64,000 nucleotides of DNA, taken from contig JADKCP010000003.1 of NCBI GenBank assembly GCA_016718805.1, positions 248,001 through 312,000 on the forward strand, in the 5' to 3' direction. The position numbers and the translations under genes were made by a program. The stretch is from Bacteroidota bacterium (GTDB lineage Bacteria; Bacteroidota; Bacteroidia; UBA4408). The first letter of the stretch is position 1. Each line of letters begins with the position of its first letter. The notes under the pieces were generated by a model, which searched no databases, had not been told where the DNA came from, and worked only from the letters and a program-made list of their open reading frames with translations. Below are positions 52,847 through 61,419 of this stretch, piece by piece.

Positions 52847-54193
52847 ATGAGCAAGTTTCAAAATCAGATTGATTCGTTTATGCAGCATGTGCGCATGAAG
52901 AATCCCGGCGAACCAGAATTTCATCAAGCAGTATTGGAAGTGGCCGAATCCATTATTCCATTTATGGAGTCGAATTCAAAGTACAAAAAGTCGAAAATTC
53001 TAGAAAGACTTGTTGAACCAGAACGTGTATTAATGTTTCGCGTTCCATGGATTGATGATAAAGGCGAATTATGCGTAAACCGTGGATTTCGTATACAAAT
53101 GAGCAGTGCTATTGGACCTTATTAAGGGGGCTTGCGTTTTCATCCATCAGTGTATTTGGGCATTTTAAAGTTTTTAGCTTTTGAGCAGGTTTTTAAAAAC
53201 TCACTTACTTCCTTGCCAATGGGCGGAGGAAAGGGCGGTAGTGATTTTGACCCGAAGGGAAAATCTGACAATGAGGTAATGCGTTTTTGTCAAAGTTTTA
53301 TGACCGAATTGTATAAATATATTGGTCCAGATACTGATGTACCAGCAGGAGACATAGGTGTTGGAGGTAGAGAAGTAGGTTATATGTTTGGACAATACAA
53401 GCGTTTAAGCAATACTTTTTCAGGTGTTTTAACCGGTAAGGGTGTACAGTTTGGAGGAAGTTTAATTCGTCCGGAAGCTACAGGTTATGGATGTGTTTAT
53501 TTTACTGCAGAGATGTTGGCTACCAAGAAGCAAAACTTTAAAGGTAAGAAGGTAGTTATTAGTGGTTCCGGAAATGTGGCCCAGTATGCTGCCGAAAAAG
53601 TAATACAGTTAGGCGGAACAGTGCTAACCATGAGCGATAGCGAAGGATATATTTATGATAAGAATGGTATAGATGCGAAAAAGCTCGCCATGATTATGGA
53701 ATTAAAAAACGAGAAACGTGGGCGCATTAAAGAGTGTACAAAATTGTTTAAGTGTGAGTTCGTAAAAGGTAAAACTCCTTGGGAAGTTAAGTGTGATGTG
53801 GCATTGCCATGTGCAACACAAAATGAACTTGGTGGTGCAGATGCTAAAAAATTGGTGGCAAATGGATGTATTGCAGTTGCTGAAGGAGCCAATATGCCAT
53901 CAACACCCGATGCTGTAAATATATTTATTGATAAGAAAATTTTATTTGCACCAGGAAAGGCATCTAATGCAGGAGGTGTAGCAGTAAGTGGATTAGAAAT
54001 GAGTCAAAATTCTCTTCGATTATCATGGACGCGTGATGAGGTTGATAAACGCTTACACGATATTATGCGTAACATTCACGCAACTTGCATTAAGTATGGA
54101 ACCGAAAAAGGCTTTACTAATTACGTGAAGGGGGCCAATATTGGAGGTTTTGTGAAAGTTGCAGATGCAATGATTGCACAAGGGCATGTATAA
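52847..54193 (+). pseudogene. gdhA: NADP-type glutamate dehydrogenase gene interrupted by an in-frame TAA
   Basis: The frame encodes 448 codons of hexameric GDH, which interconverts 2-oxoglutarate plus ammonia and glutamate. Codon 93 (53123-53125) is TAA, in the middle of the motif GPY-stop-GGLRFHPS where GPYKGG is expected. The lost residue corresponds to Lys89 of Clostridium symbiosum GDH, a substrate-binding lysine; AAA to TAA is one base. Before it are 92 normal residues; after it the frame continues intact with FKNSLTSLPMGGGKGGSDFD (Lys113 and catalytic Lys125 equivalents), GSGNVAQYAAEK (NAD(P) fold) and the normal end. At 53147-53158 PSVYLG replaces the usual PSVNLG. Without readthrough no active enzyme forms. 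Likely base error or very recent decay; promoter and terminator are intact. Confidence 0.9.
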
Positions 54194-54216
54194 AGTTAAA
54201 GTTATTTGAATAAGGA

Positions 54217-54252
54217 AAACCGCTTCAGTAGTAAAATCTGAGGCGGTTTTTT
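54217..54252 (+). terminator. Terminator after glutamate dehydrogenase
   Basis: AAACCGCTTCAG and CTGAGGCGGTTTTTTT form a stem with one G-T pair around a 9-base loop, followed by seven T. It ends the gdhA transcript. Confidence 0.85.
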
Positions 54253-54330
54253 TATGAAACAACAAGGATTATTTTCTGTTACTTTATATACATGAACCAT
54301 CTTGTTGTTGAAAATTGGGTTATCAAAAAA

Positions 54331-54360
54331 TGGGTAAAGTCGAAAAATCGGCTTTACCCA
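54331..54360 (-). terminator. Hairpin after the TIG-domain lipoprotein gene
   Basis: TGGGTAAAG-T-CGA and TCG-G-CTTTACCCA pair over 12 bp with one internal mismatch and an AAAA loop. It lies 23 bases beyond the stop of the 54383-56089 gene on the minus strand; the minus-strand tail is TTTTTTGATAACCC, so it fits a terminator for that gene. Confidence 0.75.
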
Positions 54361-54382
54361 TTTAAGTTATTAAAAATAATAT

Positions 54383-56089
54383 TTATTGCAATTTTGCTAA
54401 CCAGAGTGAGGCATTCATAAAAAGTTTGGTATGGCTGTATTTGTTCCAACTTGCAAATAAATTATTTCCTGCGGCACCAGTTCCATCGTCCATTGGCGAA
54501 CTATCAGTAACTATAAAAACACGACCATTTCCATACTTAGAAGATGCTGCCATTACGTTACTCGAATTTTGAGTAACACCCGATTTCCAAATTAAACCTT
54601 GAACATTCGGATTGGCAGTTGAATTCAAGCTAAGCGTTGCTCCATTGTTAAATTCCAATTGAGTTACTGCTCCTTGTGATCCATTTAAAATAGGATTGGT
54701 AGCGCTGGATGTCCATACATTATTGGTAACTTGCGTAATATTGGTTAAGCTAACACTAAATCCAAAAGGATTTGTTTTAACAGTGTTGTTGTTCATCAAA
54801 TCATTCCAAATATCGGGTGAATCCCAACCATCGTTGTTGCGGTCAGAAACAGTGTGGTCGCTTACCATAAATAATCCACCACCTGCATTTACGAAATTTA
54901 AGATGGCTACTTTTTCGGCTGCAGTAAAACGAGAATTGGGTTCGTCAATTACAAAAACATCGTATTTCGATAAATCCTGAGCACCTGTTCCACCAAAGGT
55001 TATAGCAGTTCCTGCTGGAAGTGTTTCTACAAAATTTCCCTTTTTCACCAACTCAATTCCCCAACTCGAAATGGCGCCGGTCCAATAAGTTCCGGCAGTT
55101 GTTGAAGTTATTCCACTTTGAGCAGGAGTAGGAACTTTTTGAGCCGAACTGCCATCTTCGTCAATTACCCAATCTGCATTTCCAGCTGTTTCAGCTTTTG
55201 TAGCATCAAACAAAAATCGTTTTGCACCGGAAGAAACAGTAGTAATGATAAAAACTTTTACTACAGAAGTGCCTCCTCCAGGAGCAGGACTATTCACCGT
55301 AACATTGGCGGTACCGGCAATAGTTAAACTCGCTGCAGGAACAATAGCACTTAGTTGTGTGCTACTAATAAAGGTAGTGCTAAGTGCGGTTCCATTCCAA
55401 TTTAAAGTAGAGCTACTTATAAAGTTTGTACCCGTAGCAGTTAAAGTAAATTGAGCGCTTCCGGCAGTTGCGCTAGCTGGTGAAATAGAAGTTAAACTTG
55501 GCAATGGATTGCTAGTTGAGGTAAAGTCTGTAATTGTAATATCATCAAAACAGATACGGTTGGTACCGGAATCGGTTTTACGAATTTCGATGCGAACATT
55601 ACCAGTTACATTTACTGTAAAAGTTTGTGTAGTAAGCACAGTGGTGCTGGTTGTTACAGATGTACCGGTTTGTGTGTAGGTTGATCCGGCATTTGTACTG
55701 TACCATAATTGCCATGTTCCGTTTGCATCTGTACCGTATTTCGCATGTTTAACAGTTATGGTACTGGCTCCCAAAGGGTAATCAAATTTCATCGTTAGTT
55801 TACCGCTATTGCGAACGCGAGTAGATTGTAAACCATTTTTTGGATCGGATGCGGAATTCCCGATTAAAGCATCATTTAAGTTCCAGGTACCGGAAGTTAG
55901 CACAACATCTGCAGCAGTATAGGCCGTTTTTGTACCTCCTTCAAAATCTTCTAGAAGCAAAGCAGAAGTTTTTTCGGACGAATTTTCAGTTGTAACAGCA
56001 GCGCTGCTTTCAAGGTTCTCATTTTCTTTTTTACAAGAAAAACTTGCCAATACTATTAAGGCAAGGCTAATGTGTTTTAGTTTTATCAT
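54383..56089 (-). CDS. Multidomain lipoprotein with TIG domain and glutamine-amidotransferase-like domain
   Basis: The 568-residue protein starts with a lipoprotein signal (LKHISLALIVLASFSC, lipobox FSC at about residue 19) followed by an acidic, Ser-rich linker. A beta domain (about 45-190, with LLEDFEGGTKTAYTAADVVL and CFDDITITDF) resembles a carbohydrate-binding-type sandwich. A TIG/IPT domain follows (about 195-285, SISPASATAGSAQFTLTATG). The C-terminal domain (about 290-568) has DVFVIDEPNSRFTAAEKVAI and FVNAGGGLFMVSDHTVSDR, as in class I amidotransferase-like or ThuA-like Bacteroidota proteins, ending in KLFMNASLWLAKLQ. Probably surface-exposed; substrate unknown. No type IX C-terminal signal seen. 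Confidence 0.8.
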   Translation of the reverse strand: MIKLKHISLALIVLASFSCKKENENLESSAAVTTENSSEKTSALLLEDFEGGTKTAYTAADVVLTSGTWNLNDALIGNSASDPKNGLQSTRVRNSGKLTMKFDYPLGASTITVKHAKYGTDANGTWQLWYSTNAGSTYTQTGTSVTTSTTVLTTQTFTVNVTGNVRIEIRKTDSGTNRICFDDITITDFTSTSNPLPSLTSISPASATAGSAQFTLTATGTNFISSSTLNWNGTALSTTFISSTQLSAIVPAASLTIAGTANVTVNSPAPGGGTSVVKVFIITTVSSGAKRFLFDATKAETAGNADWVIDEDGSSAQKVPTPAQSGITSTTAGTYWTGAISSWGIELVKKGNFVETLPAGTAITFGGTGAQDLSKYDVFVIDEPNSRFTAAEKVAILNFVNAGGGLFMVSDHTVSDRNNDGWDSPDIWNDLMNNNTVKTNPFGFSVSLTNITQVTNNVWTSSATNPILNGSQGAVTQLEFNNGATLSLNSTANPNVQGLIWKSGVTQNSSNVMAASSKYGNGRVFIVTDSSPMDDGTGAAGNNLFASWNKYSHTKLFMNASLWLAKLQ

Positions 56090-56576
56090 CGACCTAAATT
56101 ATTTTTTGTTAAAAATAGAAATTCATGTCATAAATCAAAATCGATTATGTTTCGTTTTATAAAACACAGATGTTTACAATAATTAAAACCTTACTAGGAG
56201 CAGCTTAGAGGTAAGTGATGTCTTAACTTATTTAATCAGAATTTTTTGTTGCATGCGTTGCAAACGCATATTTTATTCATCCTCGTTGCAAATGAAAACG
56301 AATGAGGGGCTAATTTGCAAGATATGGCTTAATAAGCAGCTGAAACGAAAGGGATTTTCGCATTAGGCATTACTCACATGAGTTTATTCTTTGTTTTTGT
56401 GATTAGCTGCGCTAGTTGAGCCATTGTTTGTTCACTCTGCCAGCAGGCGGATGCGAGTGCGAAAGTCCCAATCCACTGAAGGGGGGTAATTCCCACAACC
56501 TATTTATTCTGGTAAGACAATAGCAACTGCTTGCCAGACAGTAATTTAGGCTTAAGATTTTGCAATAGGCTATCCT

Positions 56577-56606
56577 TTTGTAATTAAAATACTTTTCTTA
56601 CATTTG
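56577..56606 (+). promoter_or_regulatory. Bacteroidota promoter of the rpsF-rpsR-rplI operon
   Basis: TTTG at 56577-56580, an 18-base spacer, then TACATTTG at 56599-56606. This is a full match to -33 TTTG and -7 TAnnTTTG. Transcription should start near 56611-56613, where a leader hairpin begins. Confidence 0.75.
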
Positions 56607-56610
56607 CAAC

Positions 56611-56627
56611 CCGCAAAAAAAATGCGG
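56611..56627 (+). promoter_or_regulatory. Leader hairpin of the S6-S18 operon
   Basis: CCGCA and TGCGG pair over 5 bp around an A-rich 7-base loop, at the very start of the predicted mRNA and 33 bases before the rpsF ATG. In many bacteria the S6:S18 complex represses its own mRNA by binding a hairpin with a conserved CCG; this hairpin has CCG in its stem, so it might be a reduced form of that site, or only a 5'-end stabiliser. Confidence 0.4.
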
Positions 56628-56660
56628 TATAAATTAGTATAAACCAAAATCTTACAAACA

Positions 56661-57020
56661 ATGTTAAAAGATTATGAAACCGTTTTCATTATGACTCCCG
56701 TTTTGTCTGAGGACCAGACAAAGGAAGCGGTAAGTAAGTACAAAGAGTATCTTACAAGCAACGGCGCCAAATTGGTGCACGATGAGAGTTGGGGCTTGAA
56801 AAAGCTGGCCTACCCAATTCAAAAAAAATCTTCAGGTTTTTACCATGTTATCCAGTTTCAAGCACCGGGTAATTTAGTAGCGAATTTAGAAGTAACTTAC
56901 AAACGCGACGAGCGCATTTTACGTTTCTTAACAGTAGCTTTAGATAAGCATGCTGTAGCCTGGGCTTCAAAAAGAATTGGTCGTTCGGCAGAGAAAAAAT
57001 CAGCTAGTGCTGCAGTTTAA
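56661..57020 (+). CDS. rpsF: 30S ribosomal protein S6
   Basis: S6 binds 16S rRNA as a complex with S18 in the platform of the 30S subunit. The 119-residue protein has the usual pattern MLKDYETVFIMTPVLSEDQT, WGLKKLAYPIQKKSSGFYHV, and YKRDERILRFLTVAL, with a lysine/alanine-rich tail. It is the first gene of rpsF-rpsR-rplI behind a strong consensus promoter. Confidence 0.97.
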   Translation: MLKDYETVFIMTPVLSEDQTKEAVSKYKEYLTSNGAKLVHDESWGLKKLAYPIQKKSSGFYHVIQFQAPGNLVANLEVTYKRDERILRFLTVALDKHAVAWASKRIGRSAEKKSASAAV

Positions 57021-57041
57021 TCATTTAAAACTATCAAAAAC

Positions 57042-57311
57042 ATGGCATCAAAATCCGCAGAAATAAGATTTTTGAATCCTCCAACAGTTGAGACTCAAAA
57101 GAAAAAATATTGCCGCTTTAAAAAAAGTGGTATGAAATATATCGATTACAAAGACGCTAACTTTTTATTGAAGTTTGTAAACGAACAAGGTAAAATTTTA
57201 CCACGCCGTTTAACTGGAACTTCCATAAAATATCAACGCAAAGTGGGTACTGCTATTAAAAGAGCACGTCACTTAGCCTTGATGCCTTATGTAGCTGATA
57301 TGTTAAAGTAA
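57042..57311 (+). CDS. rpsR: 30S ribosomal protein S18
   Basis: The 89-residue protein has YCRFKKSGMKYIDYKDANFL and GKILPRRLTGTSIKYQRKV, then AIKRARHLALMPYV, the core of S18 that docks on S6 and 16S rRNA. It lies 21 bases after rpsF. It is one of the best conserved parts of the operon and is intact. Only one Cys is present, so this is the zinc-free form. Confidence 0.97.
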   Translation: MASKSAEIRFLNPPTVETQKKKYCRFKKSGMKYIDYKDANFLLKFVNEQGKILPRRLTGTSIKYQRKVGTAIKRARHLALMPYVADMLK

Positions 57312-57412
57312 TTCAGTTAATAGTTATTAGGTTATTTGTTATTGAGTTATAAGATTTTGATTATGAGACTCACTAACCTTGACAAATTACAAACAAGTAA
57401 ACGAAATTTAAA

Positions 57413-57859
57413 ATGGAAATTATATTAAAACAAGACGTAAAACACTTAGGATATAAGAATGATATCTTAAAAGTGAAAAACGGATATGGCCTAAATTACC
57501 TTATCCCGCAAGGTTTGGCAAAAGTTGCCGATGCTTCTGCGAAAAAAGTGCTTGCTGAAACAAAAAAGCAAACAGCATTTAAAGAAGAAAAATTGCGTAA
57601 AGCTGCTATGAGCACTGCTGATTTCTTAAAAGAAGTAGTTGTGAAAGTAGGTGCTAAAGCAGGTGAGAACGGAAAAATATTTGGTTCCGTAACATCATTA
57701 CAATTGGCCGATGCAATTAAAAAGTTAGGTCATGATATTGATAGAAAATCAATCACCATTGATGACGACCATATTAAATCCTTAGGAGAATATACAGCAA
57801 AAGCACGTTTATCGCGCGATGTAGTTGCTGATATTAAATTTGAGGTAGTGGAAGAATAA
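57413..57859 (+). CDS. rplI: 50S ribosomal protein L9
   Basis: L9 binds 23S rRNA near the L1 stalk and reaches toward a neighbouring ribosome on polysomes. The 148-residue protein shows the N-terminal domain MEIILKQDVKHLGYKNDILK with KNGYGLNYLIPQGLAKVA (rRNA-binding), a long connecting helix (about 50-80), and the C-terminal domain with GENGKIFGSVTSLQLADAIK. A 101-base gap separates it from rpsR, and a terminator follows at 57889-57926. Confidence 0.97.
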   Translation: MEIILKQDVKHLGYKNDILKVKNGYGLNYLIPQGLAKVADASAKKVLAETKKQTAFKEEKLRKAAMSTADFLKEVVVKVGAKAGENGKIFGSVTSLQLADAIKKLGHDIDRKSITIDDDHIKSLGEYTAKARLSRDVVADIKFEVVEE

Positions 57860-57888
57860 ACTAAACTGTACCACGCTCTGCAAAGAGC

Positions 57889-57926
57889 AAAGGCGGAAAT
57901 TCGAAAGGATTTCCGCCTTTTTATTT
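57889..57926 (+). terminator. Terminator of the rpsF-rpsR-rplI operon
   Basis: AAAGGCGGAAAT and ATTTCCGCCTTT form a perfect 12-bp stem around TCGAAAGG, followed by TTATTTT. It can also serve the minus-strand permease gene that ends at 57958. Confidence 0.9.
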
Positions 57927-57957
57927 TATGTTCACTTTTTATAGGTAAGATTAGGTG

Positions 57958-59208
57958 CTAAAAGCCTGCTTTAACAACAGCCTTTGAATCGATTGCATCG
58001 CGTAATCCGTTTCCTACTAATACAAAGGCCAATACTAACAACATAATCGCAAGTCCCGGCAAAACTGCAAGGTAGGCCGCATCAACAATGATATAGCCGT
58101 AATGATCTTTAATCATACTACCCCAGCTCGACATGGGAGGTTGTGCACCAATACCTAAAAAGCTTAAACCAGCTTCAATTAATATTGCATTCGCAAAATT
58201 TGAGGCTGAAATTACTATTACAGGACCCATTACATTGGGAAGTATATGCCTGAAAATAATTCGAAAATTCGAGAATCCCAGCGATTTCCCTGCTTCAACA
58301 AATTCTTTTTCGCGTAAGCTAAGTACTTGTCCGCGCACAACACGCGCCACTTCTACCCACATAGTTAATCCAACAGCAATAAATATTTGCCAAAAACCTT
58401 TGCCCAATGCAAGGGTTATTGCAATAACTAAAAGTAGGGTTGGGATGCTCCACACAACATTAATAAACCAAACTACGAAGGCATCAATTTTACCACGATA
58501 AAAGCCGGCTATAGATCCTAAAAAGATACCTATTACTATACTAATAAAAACAGAAATTAATCCAACTGATAAAGATATGATGGTGCCCGACATGAGCCGG
58601 CTCAGCAAATCACGTCCAAAACGATCGGTACCAAACCAATAAGTTTTAACAAAAACATTATTTTGAATAAGTTGTTGACGCAGTTGTTCGATGGGTTCAG
58701 TTTTAATTTCTCCTTCGTAGGTATAGAAAGTTAAATTGCCTTTGCTGTCGTTAGCTACGTTTTTGTTGAAGGAAAGTGGATAACATACATCTGCAATAGA
58801 AAGGCGTTGTTCAACACCATTAAAATTCGACAATCCTGTATATTCAATAACCACAATATCCCCACCTTCAAACTTATATTTTTCAATCGGTATTAAAAGG
58901 TAGTTACTTTCGGTTCCACCAAAAAATAGTTTATTCCAAAATGGATTTTCATGCGATCGTTCGTTTTTTCGCACTTTGAGCATGGTAACCGAAAAACCGG
59001 GAGGACGAGTACTCAATTGTAAGTTCATTTGATTCGCCATTGGGGTATTGTCGGGGCGAATTAATGAACCCAATATACTTATCATTACAGCAATACCAAT
59101 TACCATCAAACCAACAAGCGCAAGATTGTTTTTTTTAAGCTTGTGCCAAGTAACAGCGGTTAGCGATTGGGATGTATTTGTTTTCAATGTAATTTTCTTC
59201 CTTTCCAA
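57958..59208 (-). CDS. Oligopeptide-type ABC transporter permease (OppC/DppC)
   Basis: The 416-residue protein has a short N-terminal cytoplasmic part, a first membrane segment (about 28-48), a long periplasmic insert (about 50-200), then five membrane segments with the permease EAA loop ARVVRGQVLSLREKEFVEAGKSLGFSNF (contracted) and GAQPPMSSWGSMI near the end. OppC proteins are normally about 300 residues; the extra about 120 come from the insert before YWFGTDRFGRDLLSRLMSG. No ATPase, partner permease or binding protein is adjacent. Its start overlaps the glycosyltransferase gene by 25 bases. Confidence 0.9.
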   Translation of the reverse strand: MERKKITLKTNTSQSLTAVTWHKLKKNNLALVGLMVIGIAVMISILGSLIRPDNTPMANQMNLQLSTRPPGFSVTMLKVRKNERSHENPFWNKLFFGGTESNYLLIPIEKYKFEGGDIVVIEYTGLSNFNGVEQRLSIADVCYPLSFNKNVANDSKGNLTFYTYEGEIKTEPIEQLRQQLIQNNVFVKTYWFGTDRFGRDLLSRLMSGTIISLSVGLISVFISIVIGIFLGSIAGFYRGKIDAFVVWFINVVWSIPTLLLVIAITLALGKGFWQIFIAVGLTMWVEVARVVRGQVLSLREKEFVEAGKSLGFSNFRIIFRHILPNVMGPVIVISASNFANAILIEAGLSFLGIGAQPPMSSWGSMIKDHYGYIIVDAAYLAVLPGLAIMLLVLAFVLVGNGLRDAIDSKAVVKAGF

Positions 59209-60335
59209 TTATAGCTTCCTTGCAAGGCAAACAAAGCAATTGCTCCTATTAAAATAGGATACATTAAAACAATGAGTGCAGCTTTGTAAAATTTTATTTT
59301 TTCTTTAAAAAAAGGATAGGCTGCACGCATAAAATAGTAATCGACAAATAACTTTGTCAAAAATAAAAGTAAAAACAAGAGAATACTGTTGGGATAAAAA
59401 AAAGAACTAATAGCAGTTGTTAACAACATTAGATTTATTGCAAGTACGATAAATGCAACTACTTGTACATAACTATTTCGATAATAAAATCCTTTAGCAG
59501 CCCACCTTAAACGTTGATGAATAAAATCGGAAAGGCTTGTTTGAGGAACAGTTTCAACCAACACTTCGTTTGATTTAATAAAGTGTATATCATTTGGAAA
59601 TTGATTTTGAAACGCAAGTAGTAAGAACATGTCATCACCGGAAGCGAGCGATTGACCTTTAATTTGATGCTGTATTTGTAGATATGCAATCCTATTAAAT
59701 GCCATGTTTGCAGCGCTGCACAAAAGCGCTTTTTGAGCAAACAAGGAAGCAGCTCCGCTCATTACTAAACTCTGCATATCGTAGTATTGAAAATCTATCA
59801 GAAAGGAATTTTTAACTTCCTGTTTAATAGAAATAGGCGCTACAATTAATTTAGCATTTCGTTCACGGTAAAAAGCTTCGATGTTAGAGATCCAATTTTT
59901 AGGAAAACGGCAATCGGCATCGGTGCTGATGAGCAAATCGCCGGTGGCTGCAGAAATTGCTGCTGCTATTGCTCTTTTTTTAGGGCTTTTATTTTTAGAA
60001 GTGTCTTTTAATTCAATAAGTCGAACTTCATTTTTTGGATGCGCTTTACTAATTTGTTGTATTATAGAAACCGTATCATCATTGGAATTATCATCAACTA
60101 CAATAATTTCTACTAAATCTGTTGGGTAATTTTGATGGATAATATCGTGGAGGCACGTACTAATATTTTTAGTTTCGTTTCGAGCGGCAATTACTATCGA
60201 GACTTTGGTAATTGGAGTGTTGGGCAAAACAACATTGTAGTTTTCTTGCTTGGTCCATAAAAAACGCAAGCGCAAAAAATATATCAAATACAGCGTTACT
60301 AGTATACTAGTAAAAATTACAATTACACTATTCAT
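59184..60335 (-). CDS. Family 2 glycosyltransferase, membrane-bound
   Basis: From the ATG at 60335 the product has 383 residues: one N-terminal membrane segment, a GT-A catalytic domain, and three to four C-terminal membrane segments. Motifs: VSIVIAARNETKNISTCL, the nucleotide-sugar Asp region VDDNSNDDTV, STDADCRFPKNW (DxD), LASGDDMFLLL, and QRLRWAAKGFY, the QxxRW motif of processive GT2 enzymes. It likely adds sugars to a lipid or polysaccharide at the inner membrane. It overlaps the flippase-like gene by 8 bases and the permease gene by 25 bases, so the three are tightly linked. Confidence 0.88.
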   Translation of the reverse strand: MNSVIVIFTSILVTLYLIYFLRLRFLWTKQENYNVVLPNTPITKVSIVIAARNETKNISTCLHDIIHQNYPTDLVEIIVVDDNSNDDTVSIIQQISKAHPKNEVRLIELKDTSKNKSPKKRAIAAAISAATGDLLISTDADCRFPKNWISNIEAFYRERNAKLIVAPISIKQEVKNSFLIDFQYYDMQSLVMSGAASLFAQKALLCSAANMAFNRIAYLQIQHQIKGQSLASGDDMFLLLAFQNQFPNDIHFIKSNEVLVETVPQTSLSDFIHQRLRWAAKGFYYRNSYVQVVAFIVLAINLMLLTTAISSFFYPNSILLFLLLFLTKLFVDYYFMRAAYPFFKEKIKFYKAALIVLMYPILIGAIALFALQGSYNWKGRKLH

Positions 60336-61299
60336 CTTCAGAACTAAAAAAACGAAGTTGAAAAACATAGTATGCACCAACAATGGCAGGCAATGCTAAA
60401 TTTATGAACCATACTATAAACGCAGCAGCTAACACTTCGGCGCAGCTATCCGGATTTTCACAAAATAATGCAACAGCAACCGATCCTCGAACACCTAATT
60501 CGGTAATGGCAAAAGTGGGCATCAATGAAACAATAAAAAAACACAAAAAAACAAGCAAGGCACTTTCAATGGGATTTACGATGAGGTTGGCTATTTTTAA
60601 AATGAGTAAAAACTGCACTGTAAAGATGATATACCGAAAAAGCGATAACAAAATCACTTTAGAAAGATCGCGTTTTGTGAGTTCAATAGACTCTAAATTA
60701 TAGGGAATAATTGAATGTATAAAATTCCATTTTTTCCACGAAATGGCAATATTTTTAAAATTATAGAATAGGTAAATGGAAAGTATATTTACACCTAAAA
60801 CAACTACCAATACAGGATAATAGTAAGCAGTTAACAGCGCATTTTTATAGAGGTACTGATGCAAGGCAACTAAACCGAAACAAAGTGTGAGCATTACCTG
60901 GCTTATGCTTCCAACCATGCTTAAAATGAGCGCATCGGGTTTTGATGCTTTGCGAAGAAAAAATAGTTTACCAATAAATTCTCCTGCTCGATTGGGTGTT
61001 ACCAAACTAGCACTAATACCTGCCAGTATTGATTTTAGTGAGGCAGTAAAAGTTATAGGTTCAAGGCGTTGAATTAAAAATTTCCACTTTACAGCTTCAA
61101 TCGACCAGTTTGCTAGCACCAAGGCTAAAGCAATCAACAAATAATAACGATTACTTCCGGTTAATTTTTGGATGAAATCGGTGGACAGTGTTTTACCATT
61201 AACAGCTGACAACTTTGAATACAAATAAGCCAAGCAAAGCAATACCAACAAGGTTTTAATACTAAAACTGATTCGCTTTTTTTGTGTACTGCTCAACAT
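60328..61299 (-). CDS. YbhN/UPF0104-type membrane flippase-like protein
   Basis: From the ATG at 61299 the product has 323 residues with seven to eight membrane segments. It has ALNLANWSIEAVKWKFLIQR-like ALVLANWSIEAVKW, SILAGISASLVTPNRAGEFI and FAITELGVRGSVAVALF, the signatures of the lysylphosphatidylglycerol synthase membrane region (UPF0104). The catalytic aminoacyltransferase part is absent, so it is a lipid or isoprenoid-sugar transporter or flippase-type protein by family. The following glycosyltransferase on the same transcript fits a role in membrane-bound sugar transfer. Confidence 0.87.
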   Translation of the reverse strand: MLSSTQKKRISFSIKTLLVLLCLAYLYSKLSAVNGKTLSTDFIQKLTGSNRYYLLIALALVLANWSIEAVKWKFLIQRLEPITFTASLKSILAGISASLVTPNRAGEFIGKLFFLRKASKPDALILSMVGSISQVMLTLCFGLVALHQYLYKNALLTAYYYPVLVVVLGVNILSIYLFYNFKNIAISWKKWNFIHSIIPYNLESIELTKRDLSKVILLSLFRYIIFTVQFLLILKIANLIVNPIESALLVFLCFFIVSLMPTFAITELGVRGSVAVALFCENPDSCAEVLAAAFIVWFINLALPAIVGAYYVFQLRFFSSEDE

Positions 61300-61419
61300 G
61301 CTCAATTTGCAAATAGATAAAGGCAAATGTAACAGATTACTTGTCAAGTGAAAGTGGCTGTTGAAAATGGTTCAAAAGGAATGTAAATTGGATACAATTA
61401 AATCTATTACTTTTATACC

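Larger units (their letters stand above)
56090..56660. other. Long intergenic region before rpsF with a REP-like GC-rich patch
   Basis: No gene is visible in these 571 bases. A GC-richer patch near 56436-56490 (CTCTGCCAGCAGGCGGATGC and following) contains a short GCC-AGCA-GGC hairpin and stands out from the A/T-rich surroundings; it looks like a REP-type or degraded repeat element. A good promoter and leader hairpin for rpsF lie at the right end. Confidence 0.4.

Noticed and set aside
53132..54193. Separate GDH-like gene starting at a TTG after the TAA
   Set aside because: The TTG lies inside the motif GGLRFHP; the frame continues the upstream GDH part without shift, so both are one interrupted gene.
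58133..58501. Open frame of 122 codons opposite the OppC-type permease
   Set aside because: Antisense shadow of conserved permease segments; no start context or recognisable product.
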